The notes: a model not told the origin generated them from the sequence alone. Counted from the first letter of the stretch, positions 50,400 to 59,122 are shown. The stretch is 64,000 nucleotides of DNA from Karalla daura (GCA_029224185.1 CM055207.1:10628193-10692192); one strand, 5' to 3'. Translations and numbers: made by a program.

Positions 50400-51059
50400 C
50401 TGTTAGCCAAAGAGGTAGACACAAACACACACACAGAGACAGAAACAAACAAACAAACAAAAAAAAAAACAAAAAGAAAGAAAGGAAAAAAAAAAGAAAA
50501 TGGACACGTCATTGCACAGACAAAAACATGTAGCCAGGGCTTAGGTTCAGGCTGGCAACACTGGGATCTCCTCCACATTGACCAAACCATCAGGCTCCAG
50601 ATCCTCCAAGCCCTAAACCCTGCCAGTTTAGGATTTCTGACCAGCCTCTGCCAGGCTGATCACACTGTGTATCCTGCAATTGAACCCCTCCCCACCCCAC
50701 CCCACCCCCCACCCCACTGAAATGTCTCCTGGTCGACACATATGCACAGACACCACTCATACAGACATGTTGCTGCTGAAAACCCTTCTTCCCAAATGAA
50801 AGGTGGAAACAGATCACACAGTGGGAGCCTAGAGATAGACCGGCAGGGCGTGGCTGGAGGAAGCTGAGAGGTCACGATAGCCTGGCGTGAAGACAGAGGG
50901 AGCGAGGGAGGAGAGAGGAGGAGGAGGAGGAGGAGGAGGGAGAGAAGGCAGCGGCAGCAGCAGCGGCAGCAGCAGAGAGCGGAGGGAGGAGGAAGTCCCA
51001 GTGTACAGTAGCCCAGCCTTCACCTGGCCCCGGCCGGTGCAAGCACACACCATACACAC
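50400..51059 (-). other. tcf7l2 intron between C-clamp exons A and B
   Basis: A 660-bp intron separating the two alternative 73-bp exons. Sense-strand features are (UCC)n and CUG-rich sequence next to exon A (50916-50985 on plus), a C-rich plus-strand stretch near 50690-50715 and a long U/UUUG/UGUG tract just before exon B (50415-50500). It is long enough that steric interference alone would not prevent joining A to B; exclusivity would come from regulation or from nonsense-mediated decay of the A+B product. Confidence 0.8.
50916..50939. repeat. (GGA)8 microsatellite 3' of C-clamp exon A
   Basis: A second plus-strand GGA run, about 121-144 nt downstream of the exon A donor in transcript sense. 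It is followed by GCAGCGGCAGCAGC, which is CUG/CCG-rich in the transcript. Confidence 0.9.
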
Positions 51060-51132
51060 CTGCACGGGCCACACCAGTTATTCTGTTGGTCGAGCCCAAA
51101 GCGCGCTCGACACTTCTTAGGAGCGCTCAGGT
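51060..51132 (-). CDS. tcf7l2: tcf7l2 alternative C-clamp exon A (DLSAPKKCRARFGLDQQ...)
   Basis: A 73-bp exon (AC, 23 codons, AG). It reads D-L-S-A-P-K-K-C-R-A-R-F-G-L-D-Q-Q, then N-N-W-C-G-P-C-R with split codons at both ends. The acceptor is gcggcatcag and the donor gtgtgt. It carries three of four C-clamp cysteines (K-K-C, W-C, P-C); the fourth is in the terminal exon. The C-clamp is a zinc-stabilised module that contacts a helper GC-rich site near the HMG site in E-tail TCFs. Because 73 is not a multiple of three, including this exon sets the frame of the terminal exon. (UCC)n tracts lie about 110-160 nt upstream and 120-145 nt downstream. Confidence 0.95.
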
Positions 51133-52459
51133 CTGATGCCGCGACAGGGAGGGAGGGGGGGAAGCCAGCAGAGAGGAGGAATAAGAACCAAAACCATAAG
51201 GAACAGAAATCCAAAAAGAAGAAAAACAAAACAAAACAAAGGAGGAGGAGGAGGAGGAGGAGGAGGAGGAGGAGGAGGAGGAGGAGGAGAGAAATAAGGA
51301 GAAAAAACAGGTAACAGTGAATCTATGAAGCTTGGTAGTGGCTCATTGTGCAAGAAAAAAAAAATAACGCCCCCCCCCCCACCCCACACACCCCTTCAAT
51401 AAACCCCTAAAAGCCATTCTCAAGTGTGCCTTTAAAGATAGGGCTGAACACAATTAGACAGTGCTTTAAGACATTAGTAGAAATCCAAAAAAAAAGAAAA
51501 AGAAATAAAAAGCATGCAGATTATCAAAATTATGGTGTTGAGATGGAGCCGTTCAGTCACGTGATCTAGAGCCTAAAACTGGAGTTAGAGCCTTCTGCTT
51601 CCGATCGGGACGGTTTAGGTGCAGCGGATGCAGATGGCTTGGGGTCCCACCGGCTGCGAGAAGTTATCAGCGCACTAAGGTCAAGGTGGGAGAACTAGGC
51701 AGCGGCAGGAGAGGAGGAGTTAGCCCTGAGCCCGGAGGAGAGGTGGCTGGGTGGGTAGGTGGGTGGGAGTGGGATTAAAAACAGGCTTGGAACCTGAAGA
51801 GAGCAGGGGGAGGGGGGGGTCTACTCCTCAGACCTGGCACCAAACGCTCGGGCCGTTTAACCATCAACGTGGGCCGCCTGACGCGGAAAAGCTGCCAGTC
51901 GCTCTCCGCCCGGCTCGAGCAGAGCGGAGCGGAGTTATTGGTGGCGTTCGAGTCCAGGTCTGAGGTGGGCACAGGTTTGAAGGCGGTCGTGGGGTGGGGG
52001 GGGGGGTTTATTGTGAGCAAAAACTCATGCCGGCCTATAGGAAAGGCACAAGCCACTGAAGCTAGTGAAGCGTACAGATTAAGGAGGTTTACCCTGACAT
52101 CACAACCTTGAGGTCAGAATCATACTCTCGCCTGGTATCATACTGCACTGTGACTTTGGCAGAATATGGGAAAAAAAAACAACTGCTCTAAGCTAAGTAG
52201 CAACATGAGTAAATGGAGATGAATCATAGAGAGTCTGAGCTGAAACAACATTCTGAGGAGAAGGAAAGCAGCAAACAAAGCAAAAGTAATAAAAAAAAGA
52301 GAGCATATCTCAGAGTATAGAGTTTAATCTTAAACCTGCCTATCATGGCACATTCTGTAATAGTAGATGAATAAATATGCATGAATGTGAAAAAAATGAA
52401 TAAGAAGAAGAAAAAAATGAAACAAGTTAGTGATTTAATACTCAAAATGACATTAGCAC
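51133..52459 (-). other. tcf7l2 intron between cassette exon and exon A
   Basis: A 1.3-kb intron with the (GGA)16 run, a poly-C stretch on plus near 51370, a sense-strand TGCATG at 51513-51518, a G-rich plus-strand segment at 51720-51830 and an AT-rich end next to the cassette exon. No additional exon is recognised. Confidence 0.8.
51241..51290. repeat. (GGA)16 microsatellite 5' of C-clamp exon A
   Basis: About 16 uninterrupted GGA units on plus, so (UCC)n in the tcf7l2 transcript, ending about 109 nt upstream of the exon A acceptor. It is an oligopurine/oligopyrimidine mirror sequence able to form H-DNA. Confidence 0.95.
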
Positions 52460-52510
52460 CTGTAATCGGAGGGAGTGAAAGGCAAGGGTTTGGAAAATAT
52501 TCTCTGTGTT
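52460..52510 (-). CDS. tcf7l2: tcf7l2 51-bp cassette exon (EHREYFPNPCLSLPPIT)
   Basis: A 51-bp exon (AA, 16 codons, G) that neither shifts frame nor adds a stop. It reads E-H-R-E-Y-F-P-N-P-C-L-S-L-P-P-I-T and is preceded by a strong T-rich acceptor ending in cag and followed by gtgcta. It resembles the 17-residue mammalian TCF7L2 cassette E-H-S-E-C-F-L-N-P-C-L-S-L-P-P-I-T (recalled), with the second half unchanged. I found it by matching that peptide to the minus strand, since it is too short to stand out otherwise. Its phases (1 in, 1 out) make it optional between the NLS exon and either C-clamp exon. TGCATG motifs lie upstream of it in the sense strand. Confidence 0.9.
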
Positions 52511-52774
52511 CTGAAAAAAAAAAGAACAGATAGAGAGGCCTTCAAGAAGAAATCCGTCACCAAACGAGCGCAAAATACATGATAACAAGTTGCCATTGCT
52601 GCTCACAATACGATCAGGAGATGAATCATGAGAATAATCATAGAATTAGCAAACCTCCTTAATTTTGTTTTAGGATTTTAAGTGATTTTTTTTTTCTTAT
52701 GTTGATACAAAAGCATGCACGGAAGCAAGCGAGGGGCAGCCCAGCAAGCACATGCACACACACATACATACAAG

Positions 52775-52805
<31 letters not shown>

Positions 52806-53344
52806 CTGTAGTGCAGTCTATCTGCAGGGCACAGGCATTATAAAACGGGGGCCACGCACACAACACTAGCAAAGTTAATGGCTCTCACAATGCTTCAACT
52901 TCACATTCTCCAAACATACATATCACAATACCAGAACGCTAAGGGGCAAAGTGGGGAGGGTGGGGATGAGGGTGGGTGGGTGTTCAGGGGGTGGGGGTGT
53001 GGGGGGGGGGTCTGGGACTGGGGAGGGGGTGTCAGGAGGGGAGGTGAGAGGGGGTGTCATGCATATTCAGTTGTTAGCTGGGGGAGGCTAGGGGAGAATG
53101 GGAAAAGGGAGGTGGGGGTGGGGGGGTGGGGGGGTATTACAAGCAACTCTACCATTTAAATATTGCATTGGGTAGCATAACTATACCAAAAAAAAAAGCC
53201 AGGCACAATAACACACACACATACACACACAAAAGAAACATCACAAAAAAAAACACTAGCTTGACTTTTATCTTGCAAGATGTCACATCTGCCTGACACA
53301 TGATGGGGCTCTTCTAATATGAGAGATAATTGCAGCTCACTTAC
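52511..53344 (-). other. tcf7l2 intron between NLS exon and cassette exon
   Basis: An 834-bp intron. It holds sense-strand TGCATG motifs at 52714-52719, 52751-52756 and 53058-53063, a (CA)n run at about 52777-52802, and a striking G-rich plus strand from 52950 to 53140 (C-rich in the transcript). Confidence 0.8.
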
Positions 53345-53393
53345 CATTGCTCTCTGCTTGCTGCTTTTCCCTTTTTCTCTTCTTCCTTTTCCC
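53345..53393 (-). CDS. tcf7l2: tcf7l2 exon, basic tail / NLS after HMG box
   Basis: A 49-bp exon of 16 codons plus G. It reads G-K-R-K-K-R-K-R-E-K-Q-Q-A-E-S-N, the basic tail that follows the HMG box and acts as nuclear localisation signal and DNA-bending aid in TCF/LEF proteins. The acceptor is ccaacag and the donor gtaagtg. The terminal G is the branch point for all downstream choices: joined to AA it makes Glu (cassette exon), to AC or AT it makes Asp (either 73-bp exon), and to GA it makes Gly and opens the alternative frame of the terminal exon. Confidence 0.95.
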
Positions 53394-54063
53394 CTGTTGG
53401 TTAGCCGCCAAAAAAATAGAAAGAAAAAAATAGACACAGACAGGAACCTTAGTTATTATATTGCAGAATGCCCAAAACATGAAACAGAGAATAGGACTCA
53501 TCTCTGTGTTTACTTATTTATTCATTCATTCTTTCTCTGCCTCGTCTTTTTTTTTTTTCTTCCTGTCTCTGCCCTCCGGTTTGTAACAGCCACTGCAGGC
53601 CAGACCACGGTTCTCCCTCCTCTCTCTGTTTTCCATCTTTTTCTGCTCTTTTCTTCTCTCTCTGTAATCTTTTGTCTTATTTTTTTCCCCCTCTGTGAGC
53701 ATCTAGACGATTTGACGAGCTTCTGCTATTGAAGACGTGTTTCTCTGAGGCTGCTCGCATCAGCTCCATCCCAGAGCTGGACGACACTGATGAGGATCTC
53801 ATAAACATGATTCCTTTTTTTTTTTTGACGCTCAAAAGTACTCCTTCATATATGGTATGGCGCTGGGGCTGAGGTGGAGCTAATCTGTCCAGCCTCAGAT
53901 GTACATATCAAAGGAGAAATTAGGAGAAGAAAGGAGAATCCCCCCGGGCTAGAACGCAAAAGACGGGACTCATCCTGGCCATGTCACCTGATGAGAAGGG
54001 CGGGTGAGGGAGGGGGGGCAAAAAACAGGGGGGCCGTTACGACTTGTAAACTTAAAAACTTAC
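53394..54063 (-). other. tcf7l2 intron between HMG box and NLS exon
   Basis: A 670-bp intron, pyrimidine-rich on plus around 53520-53700. It contains ATATCAAAGG at 53905-53914, a match to the TCF/LEF core. No other exon is seen. Confidence 0.8.
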
Positions 54064-54171
54064 ATAGTTGTCTCGTGCTGACCAGCCGGGGTACAGCTGC
54101 ATGTGGAGCTGTCGCTCTTTCCTGGCCAGCTCGTAGTACTTGGCCTGCTCCTCCCGCGATAGGGCGTGCCA
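54064..54171 (-). CDS. tcf7l2: tcf7l2 exon, HMG box second half
   Basis: A 108-bp exon of exactly 36 codons in phase 0. It reads W-H-A-L-S-R-E-E-Q-A-K-Y-Y-E-L-A-R-K-E-R, then Q-L-H-M-Q-L-Y-P-G-W-S-A-R-D-N-Y. It completes helices 2 and 3 of the HMG box. The acceptor is gtcggcag and the donor gtaagt. The W-H-A-L and H-M-Q-L-Y-P-G-W variants separate TCF7L2 from TCF7L1, where I recall W-H-N-L and a T in place of G. Reading through the 99-bp upstream intron also stays open, so retention would insert 33 residues into the DNA-binding domain without a stop; I see no reason to think this is used. Confidence 0.97.
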
Positions 54172-54270
54172 CTGCCGACAGCAAAACAGACGGAGCGTTT
54201 TAGCCGCAAATCCGACAAAACCTCTCTCTTCTTGTGTAGCATCTGTGGATATGGGTGTGAATGGACTCAC
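54172..54270 (-). other. 99-bp intron splitting the HMG box
   Basis: A minimal intron with gtgagt donor and gtcggcag acceptor, at the position after G-R-R where TCF/LEF genes split the HMG box. It is in frame and free of stops. Confidence 0.95.
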
Positions 54271-54433
54271 CCTCCGCCCCAGGATCTGGTTGATGGCGGC
54301 GCTCTCCTTCAGTGTGCACTCCGCCACCACCTTGGCCCGCATCTCCTTCATGTAGAGCATGAAGGCGTTCAGAGGTTTCTTTATGTGGACCTGTTTCTTT
54401 TTCTCCTCTTCCTTTTTAGCGTCTGACTGTTTC
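54271..54433 (-). CDS. tcf7l2: tcf7l2 exon, HMG box first half
   Basis: A 163-bp exon: G plus 54 codons. It opens with a charged linker (K-Q-S-D-A-K-K-E-E-E-K-K-K-Q-V) and runs into the HMG box: H-I-K-K-P-L-N-A-F-M-L-Y-M-K-E-M-R-A, then V-V-A-E-C-T-L-K-E-S-A-A-I-N-Q-I-L-G-R-R. The acceptor is ctcctcag and the donor gtgagt after AGG. The HMG box binds the minor groove of CTTTGWW-type sites and bends DNA. The linker has Q-V-H-I where I recall P-H-I in mammals, one residue longer. The box is split after G-R-R by a 99-bp intron. Confidence 0.97.
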
Positions 54434-54581
54434 CTGAGGAGGTAGGAAGATAGAGAAAGAGAGAGAGAGAGAGAGCAGAGTGTTAAAGTGTTGGGTCCTG
54501 AGAAGTTCTGAGGCCGGGAGAGAAGGAGGAAGTTGGGGGTTTTGAGGGTTTGGGGGTTCGGGATGGTGAAAGTCTACTCAC

Positions 54582-54707
54582 GAGCTGTTGAGGGAGCTGA
54601 TGTCGCTGTGGGAGGATTCCTGCTTGACGTTGGGTGTGACGATGGCTGGGTGTGGGATGCCCGTGGTGTGCAAACTGTGGTGAGGGGGCACCATGTGTGG
54701 GGGGAAC
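54582..54707 (-). CDS. tcf7l2: tcf7l2 exon, linker before HMG box with SUMO motif
   Basis: A 126-bp exon: G, 41 codons, then TC. It reads F-P-P-H-M-V-P-P-H-H-S-L-H-T-T-G-I-P-H-P, then A-I-V-T-P-N-V-K-Q-E-S-S, and ends in a Ser-rich S-S-L-N-S stretch. V-K-Q-E fits the sumoylation consensus (hydrophobic-K-x-E); the same site is reported as sumoylated in mammalian TCF7L2. The acceptor is ctctag and the donor gtgagt. It follows a 4.4-kb intron that contains a CpG-dense block and precedes a short 148-bp intron. Met codons in P-P-H-M-V could start a short isoform made from an intronic promoter. Confidence 0.95.
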
Positions 54708-55179
54708 CTAGAGGACAGAAGACTGTGTAAATCGTCAGAATGGACACGGGTGAAATGAGAAGATGGAGCACATGTACAGTATACACAGGACTAAAGAAGC
54801 TAAATTCCATTCCCCGTTTTATTTCTATCTCCCCTCCCAATCACAGTCAGTCTAAAATAGTTTCCAATTGAAGAAATAGAATTGGCCTTTAGTCACATAG
54901 AAAAGACATAAATACGCATACAAAAACATCCACGTCAAACGTCCAAGGCTGATTTCTGTGTCATTTCACTTCCCCCCCCCCCCGACAATTAGGATGGATT
55001 GTAGCACTCGAAATGTGTGTCTGGTCGAATGTCACATAGTTTAATTTGATCACAGAATCCAGCCTGGATAGTTACACACACACACACACCTCACACAAAG
55101 CTACAACAGGACAAGACATCAGTGAAATATCTGAAGGAAGCACAAGGATAAATCTCTTGAACGGCATTTTTGAGACGTT

Positions 55180-55870
55180 TTAAAAAAAAAAGCGCCCGCG
55201 ATAGGGCGAACACTCGAGTCGAGGGCGTTTTTTTTTATGTCCGGTTTATTTAATCGCCGGCTCGTTGAGACTCCATGGAGTGGAGCGTCTTCGACAAAGC
55301 GCGCCGCAACCTGTGTGGAAGAGCGAGTGCTCCACGGCGACCCTTGAGGGCTCTTCGCGCCTCGACCTGTTTCCGCGCCAGAGGCGGAGAGACTGCGCAG
55401 ACTCGCCGACGCACATAAAAAGTTTGCGCCCGCTTCTACAGTCGCGCCGGAAACGGTCCCCAAATACAATACGAGTCACAATGAGGCTCTTTCTTTCATC
55501 CGGCGACGACGGATCCCGCTCGCAAAACTGCATTTTTAGCAGTTACATTGATATGAAAATGTCAGGGTTTTTGGGGGGGAAGGCGGTGGAGGCTCGAGCC
55601 ATTATCTCTCATCGAGGGATATTGCGAGGGAGATTAAGGCGCCCTATCAAAGTCTGGTATCACTTCAGGTATCGGGTCCCCGTTTGCACCCGAGCCGCTC
55701 CCTTTATGCCGATTCAGCACCGTCAGCAGCGCTGGCATTTTTATCTGGCTCCCTCCTCGCTGCTATCGCCGTCTCATCATCTCCAGCCGCTCTACACATC
55801 CAGGCCAGAAACCCTTATTTACGCCTTTCAGTGGCCAGAGAGCCCGATGACGCCGCTGTGCTGTATGCGC
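55180..55870. promoter_or_regulatory. CpG-dense block in tcf7l2 intron, candidate internal promoter
   Basis: By eye about 45 CpG dinucleotides fall in the first 380 bp, far above the depleted level of the surrounding intron. It sits about 470 bp upstream of the linker exon and so could drive a transcript encoding the HMG box without the beta-catenin-binding domain. Internally initiated, dominant-negative TCF7L2 is known in mouse; that this block does so is inference. Confidence 0.4.
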
Positions 55871-56618
55871 TAGCCTGTGTGTGTGCGTGTGTGTGTGTGT
55901 GTGCGTGTGTGTGTGACACTAATTATCCGTGGCACATTATTTGAACGCGCGCTCGTCCATCTGCATGTGTGCGTGTTTACGCCCCGGCGCCACGTGACTC
56001 GCTCGCACAATTTAAGAGAAGAGAGGTGGATGAAGGAGGGAGGGAAAAAAAAAAGAGGAGGAATGATTCTTTCTCTTTTCTTTCTTTCTTTTCCTTTCTT
56101 TCTTTCTTTCCTTTTTTTTTTTTTAAAGCAGCTCATTATCCGGCTGTGTCTGGCTGCATGGCTCGGAGCCAGAATATAATGATGAGGATAAACTCGCCAG
56201 GAACAACTAGTTTCTGTTGGAGGCCATCTCAGGGGAGTGCCAGCGCGCCCCCCCCCACACCCCTCACCCCCCCCCCTCAAACTCTTTCCCTCTTTTTCTC
56301 CTTTCCCCTCTTCTCCCTTCATCACTGACACACTGGTGTTTGTGCCATGTCATCCGTTGATGGGGAGCTCGGCGGCGGTGGCTGCGCATCGCCCATCATT
56401 AGGGCTGCTGCATTTTCTCCGCTCGCTCCGCTTCCTCTCTCCCTGTTCGCCCTCCCTCCTTCCCTCTGTGCACTTGTTAAAATTTCCTCTGTTCCGAGAT
56501 CTATTTTTTTCCTCCTCTTCTTCTTCTTCTTCTCTACTCCTCCCTGTCCCCTCACTACCTCCACTCCCACCCTCCCCCTCCTCTCCCTCCCTCCTCCTGC
56601 TGCCACTGCGTGGCCCAG

Positions 56619-56828
56619 GTTATGGTTTAAACATGACGGCCATCCCTTTGAAGCGTGGGGGCATCATCATCATCCTCATCATCATCCTCATCATCATCAT
56701 CATCCGGGCTCATCAGCGGCAAGCAGCGCCTTGGACCAATTTAACCAACACAGAGAGGGGAGCCGCAGCGGAGACCCCCACCCAACCACCCACCCCAACC
56801 CCGGGGCTCCTACGTCTCAATCTGAAAG
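56619..56828 (+). other. Antisense open segment with splice-like ends, His-rich (doubtful exon)
   Basis: On plus, a pyrimidine-rich run ends in cgtggcccag, then an open segment of about 210 bp reads H-D-G-H-P-F-E-A-W-G, a His/Pro run from (CAT)n, then S-A-A-S-S-A-L-D-Q-F-N-Q-H-R-E and a Ser/Pro/Thr-rich part, ending at AAG before gtaaga. The signals look like an exon but the His run is just a microsatellite and I do not recognise the protein. It may be chance. Confidence 0.15.
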
Positions 56829-57954
56829 GTAAGAATGGCTGGCAGTGTAGGGGTGAGGGGAGGGCGGGGTGCAGGGAGGGAGGGGGAGGGGGTCACTGGC
56901 GCAGCAAGCCCAGTGTCAGCCAGTGCCATTTAATTGCCAATGCGAAGCAGTAGCCCCCGTGCCTGTTTAATGTATAATGATCCGGCCGGTGCGCTTCGCC
57001 CGCTCCCGAGGAAAAGAGAGGGAGTGGGATGGTGGGATGGTGGGGGGGACATATCAAAGGGCAGGCTTAAGCATAAGGGGCAGAGGGGCCTTCACATCCT
57101 CCCACCTGTCACACATACACTCGCACAATATAGGGGACCTGCACCGGCTCCAACCCCATTATCAAAATAATGTCTTTCATTTGCTCCACCGGCTGTCTGC
57201 AGCCGCCTGGGCTGCTCTTCCCTCCCGTCCTGAAAGAATGCATTTTTTAACAGGACCTGGGTGTGAGGTGCTCAGCGGCAGGACTACCAGGTGCCGGGGC
57301 TCGCTCGCTGCATCCTAATGCGGCCGCGGCACTGGGGACCGATCCCGGAGCCGAGGCCCGGCTCCCGACAGGAGTACAAGGCCGGCATGTCTTTTCTCTG
57401 CGATTTTCCTCGCTCCCTACAAATCGTTTGAGCCATCACGACGGCCTGGTCCGTTCTTTGAACAAAAAAAGAAAAAGAAAAAAAAACCCCACCTGGCTGA
57501 AGGCTATGTATGAAAGACTCCTGCCATTTTGCTGACACAATTAGACAGATTTCCACTGGATTTTTGTCAACAACATTGATCCGTTTCCTCTGACCTGTCA
57601 GAGGCAGAATTTAGGGGTGTTTTTTTCCCCTATCCATGAGGGAGTTGGAGGGTTTCTTTTTTTTTTATTATTATTGGGAAATGTGTTAAACCCTCCCATT
57701 CTCCAGAGAGCTCCCAGAGCCCTCCATCTATTCAGTTATCCAAATTCAATTAGGACCTCATCACAGGGCATTAGCTCTTCCCCATGGCCACTACCCCCCA
57801 CCCACTCACCCCCAGCCAGTAGATTCAATTAGCTGCACTGGAAATAAGATGATCACAATGTAGAGGCTGTCATTAAAGGACCGAATTAGCAGTCACTTAA
57901 AGCCCAGGTTGGCCGGGTCCTGCAGCCAGATGCTGACGTCTGGACGCCGTCCGA

Positions 57955-57987
57955 CCCCCCCCCCCCCCCAACCCCCCCCCCCCCCCC
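57955..57987. repeat. Two long C-runs (15 and 16) in tcf7l2 intron
   Basis: C15-AA-C16 on plus, so G15-TT-G16 on the tcf7l2 sense strand, which can form G-quadruplexes in DNA or nascent RNA. It may be partly an assembly-sensitive homopolymer. Confidence 0.85.
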
Positions 57988-59122
57988 AAACCTCATCCCA
58001 CCGCCCCCGCACCTGAGACCTGCACTGGGTGGTCAAACCTATGAAAAATGTCAGGAGGAAATTTTCACTCAAGACAAAACAGCTGCAAAAAGTGCATGGA
58101 AGGAACAGTGTGAGCTTAGAAAAGCTTCCCTGAAAAACAAAAAATGTCAGTCCCCCTCGTGGCTCCTCTCTCCCTGCATCTACATGATCCATCACTGTCA
58201 CAGAGGTCTAAACACGCCGCCCTCAGGAGCTGCTTTTCCAATCAGCCTGTAATTAAACTAAAGCTTGGCCTCATCCCTAGACTCTAAACCAGCCCCTCCT
58301 GTCCCAAGTCCCCCCCCCCCACCCTCCCCTGCTGCAGGGCTGTGTAGAGGGGAGGGGAACAGGAGGAGGAGAAGGAGGAGGAGTGGTGTAGGAGGCTGTT
58401 TGTTTTCGAGCCTTGTTGCCTTTTTGGCTCCGTCCCGGCCGCAAATCACGGGCTTTTAGTCGTCCAAAATTAATTCTTTTCGCCTCTCGCCGAAATCGAG
58501 GACGCGTGTCCCTCAAGGGAGTGGTAAGTAGTTAAACACTGACTGACAAACACACACACACACACGTATGCAAGATGGCAACAAATACACACACATAGCC
58601 CCCCCTCCGTCCACCCTCATGGGTGCAGTAAAGTCCACCGCAGCACTTGAGCTGGACCCTAATGGGCTGGACCAAAGCAGGCAGCCAAGTGTCAGAGCCC
58701 GGGCTTATAGCAGCCAGTCCCCTTCAAAGTGTTGCCCTGTTTGTTTATCTGTCTGGCGGCTCAAACTCACAGCAAGGACATGCCCCGGCTCATTTCAGAT
58801 CTGCCTGACATGCAGTGGGGGTAAATGTTCTTCAGGGGCCTCATTAGAAAATGATAAATATAATTAATATTTGAGCACGCTCGCTGGAGCCCCCCACACT
58901 GGAGGATTGGCCTTTTGAACACAGAGATGGGGAGCGCGAGCTCTCCTTAAGGGAGAAACCGCTGCTCCCTGTCTCTGCATGCGTGTGTGTGTGTGTGTGT
59001 GGGTGTGTGTGTGTGTGTGTGTTGCTTGTGCATTGCCCTCACAGCCAACACAAACACACGCCACTGAACGTGAGACTGCGTGCGTGTATGTGTGTGCAGA
59101 GAGCTCCTAGGGCTCAACTCAC

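Larger units (their letters stand above)
54708..59122 (-). other. tcf7l2 4.4-kb intron with CpG-dense block
   Basis: Contents by position: unique AT-rich sequence at 54.8-55.15 kb; a CpG-dense block at 55.18-55.87 kb; GT run near 55.88-55.91; pyrimidine-rich and (CAT)n sequence at 56.2-56.83 kb; ATATCAAAGG at 57051-57060; unique AT-rich blocks with ATTCAATTAG-type cores at 57.56-57.93 and 58.02-58.26 kb; two C-runs of 15 and 16 at 57955-57987; CA/GT repeats near 58550 and 58990. No exon of tcf7l2 is recognised inside. Confidence 0.75.

Noticed and set aside
54172..54270. HMG-box intron read as coding
   Set aside because: The frame is open through it, but consensus donor and acceptor and the conserved G-R-R/W-H-A-L junction show it is an intron.
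55265..55873. 202-codon plus-strand open frame
   Set aside because: CpG-dense sequence is poor in stop codons, so a long frame is expected; no known protein or splice pattern.
56237..56953. 238-codon plus-strand open frame in the tcf7l2 intron
   Set aside because: Made mostly of pyrimidine-rich and (CAT)n low-complexity sequence (Ser/Pro/Leu and poly-Ile runs); no recognisable domain. Only the 56619-56828 sub-segment in another frame is kept as a weak observation.
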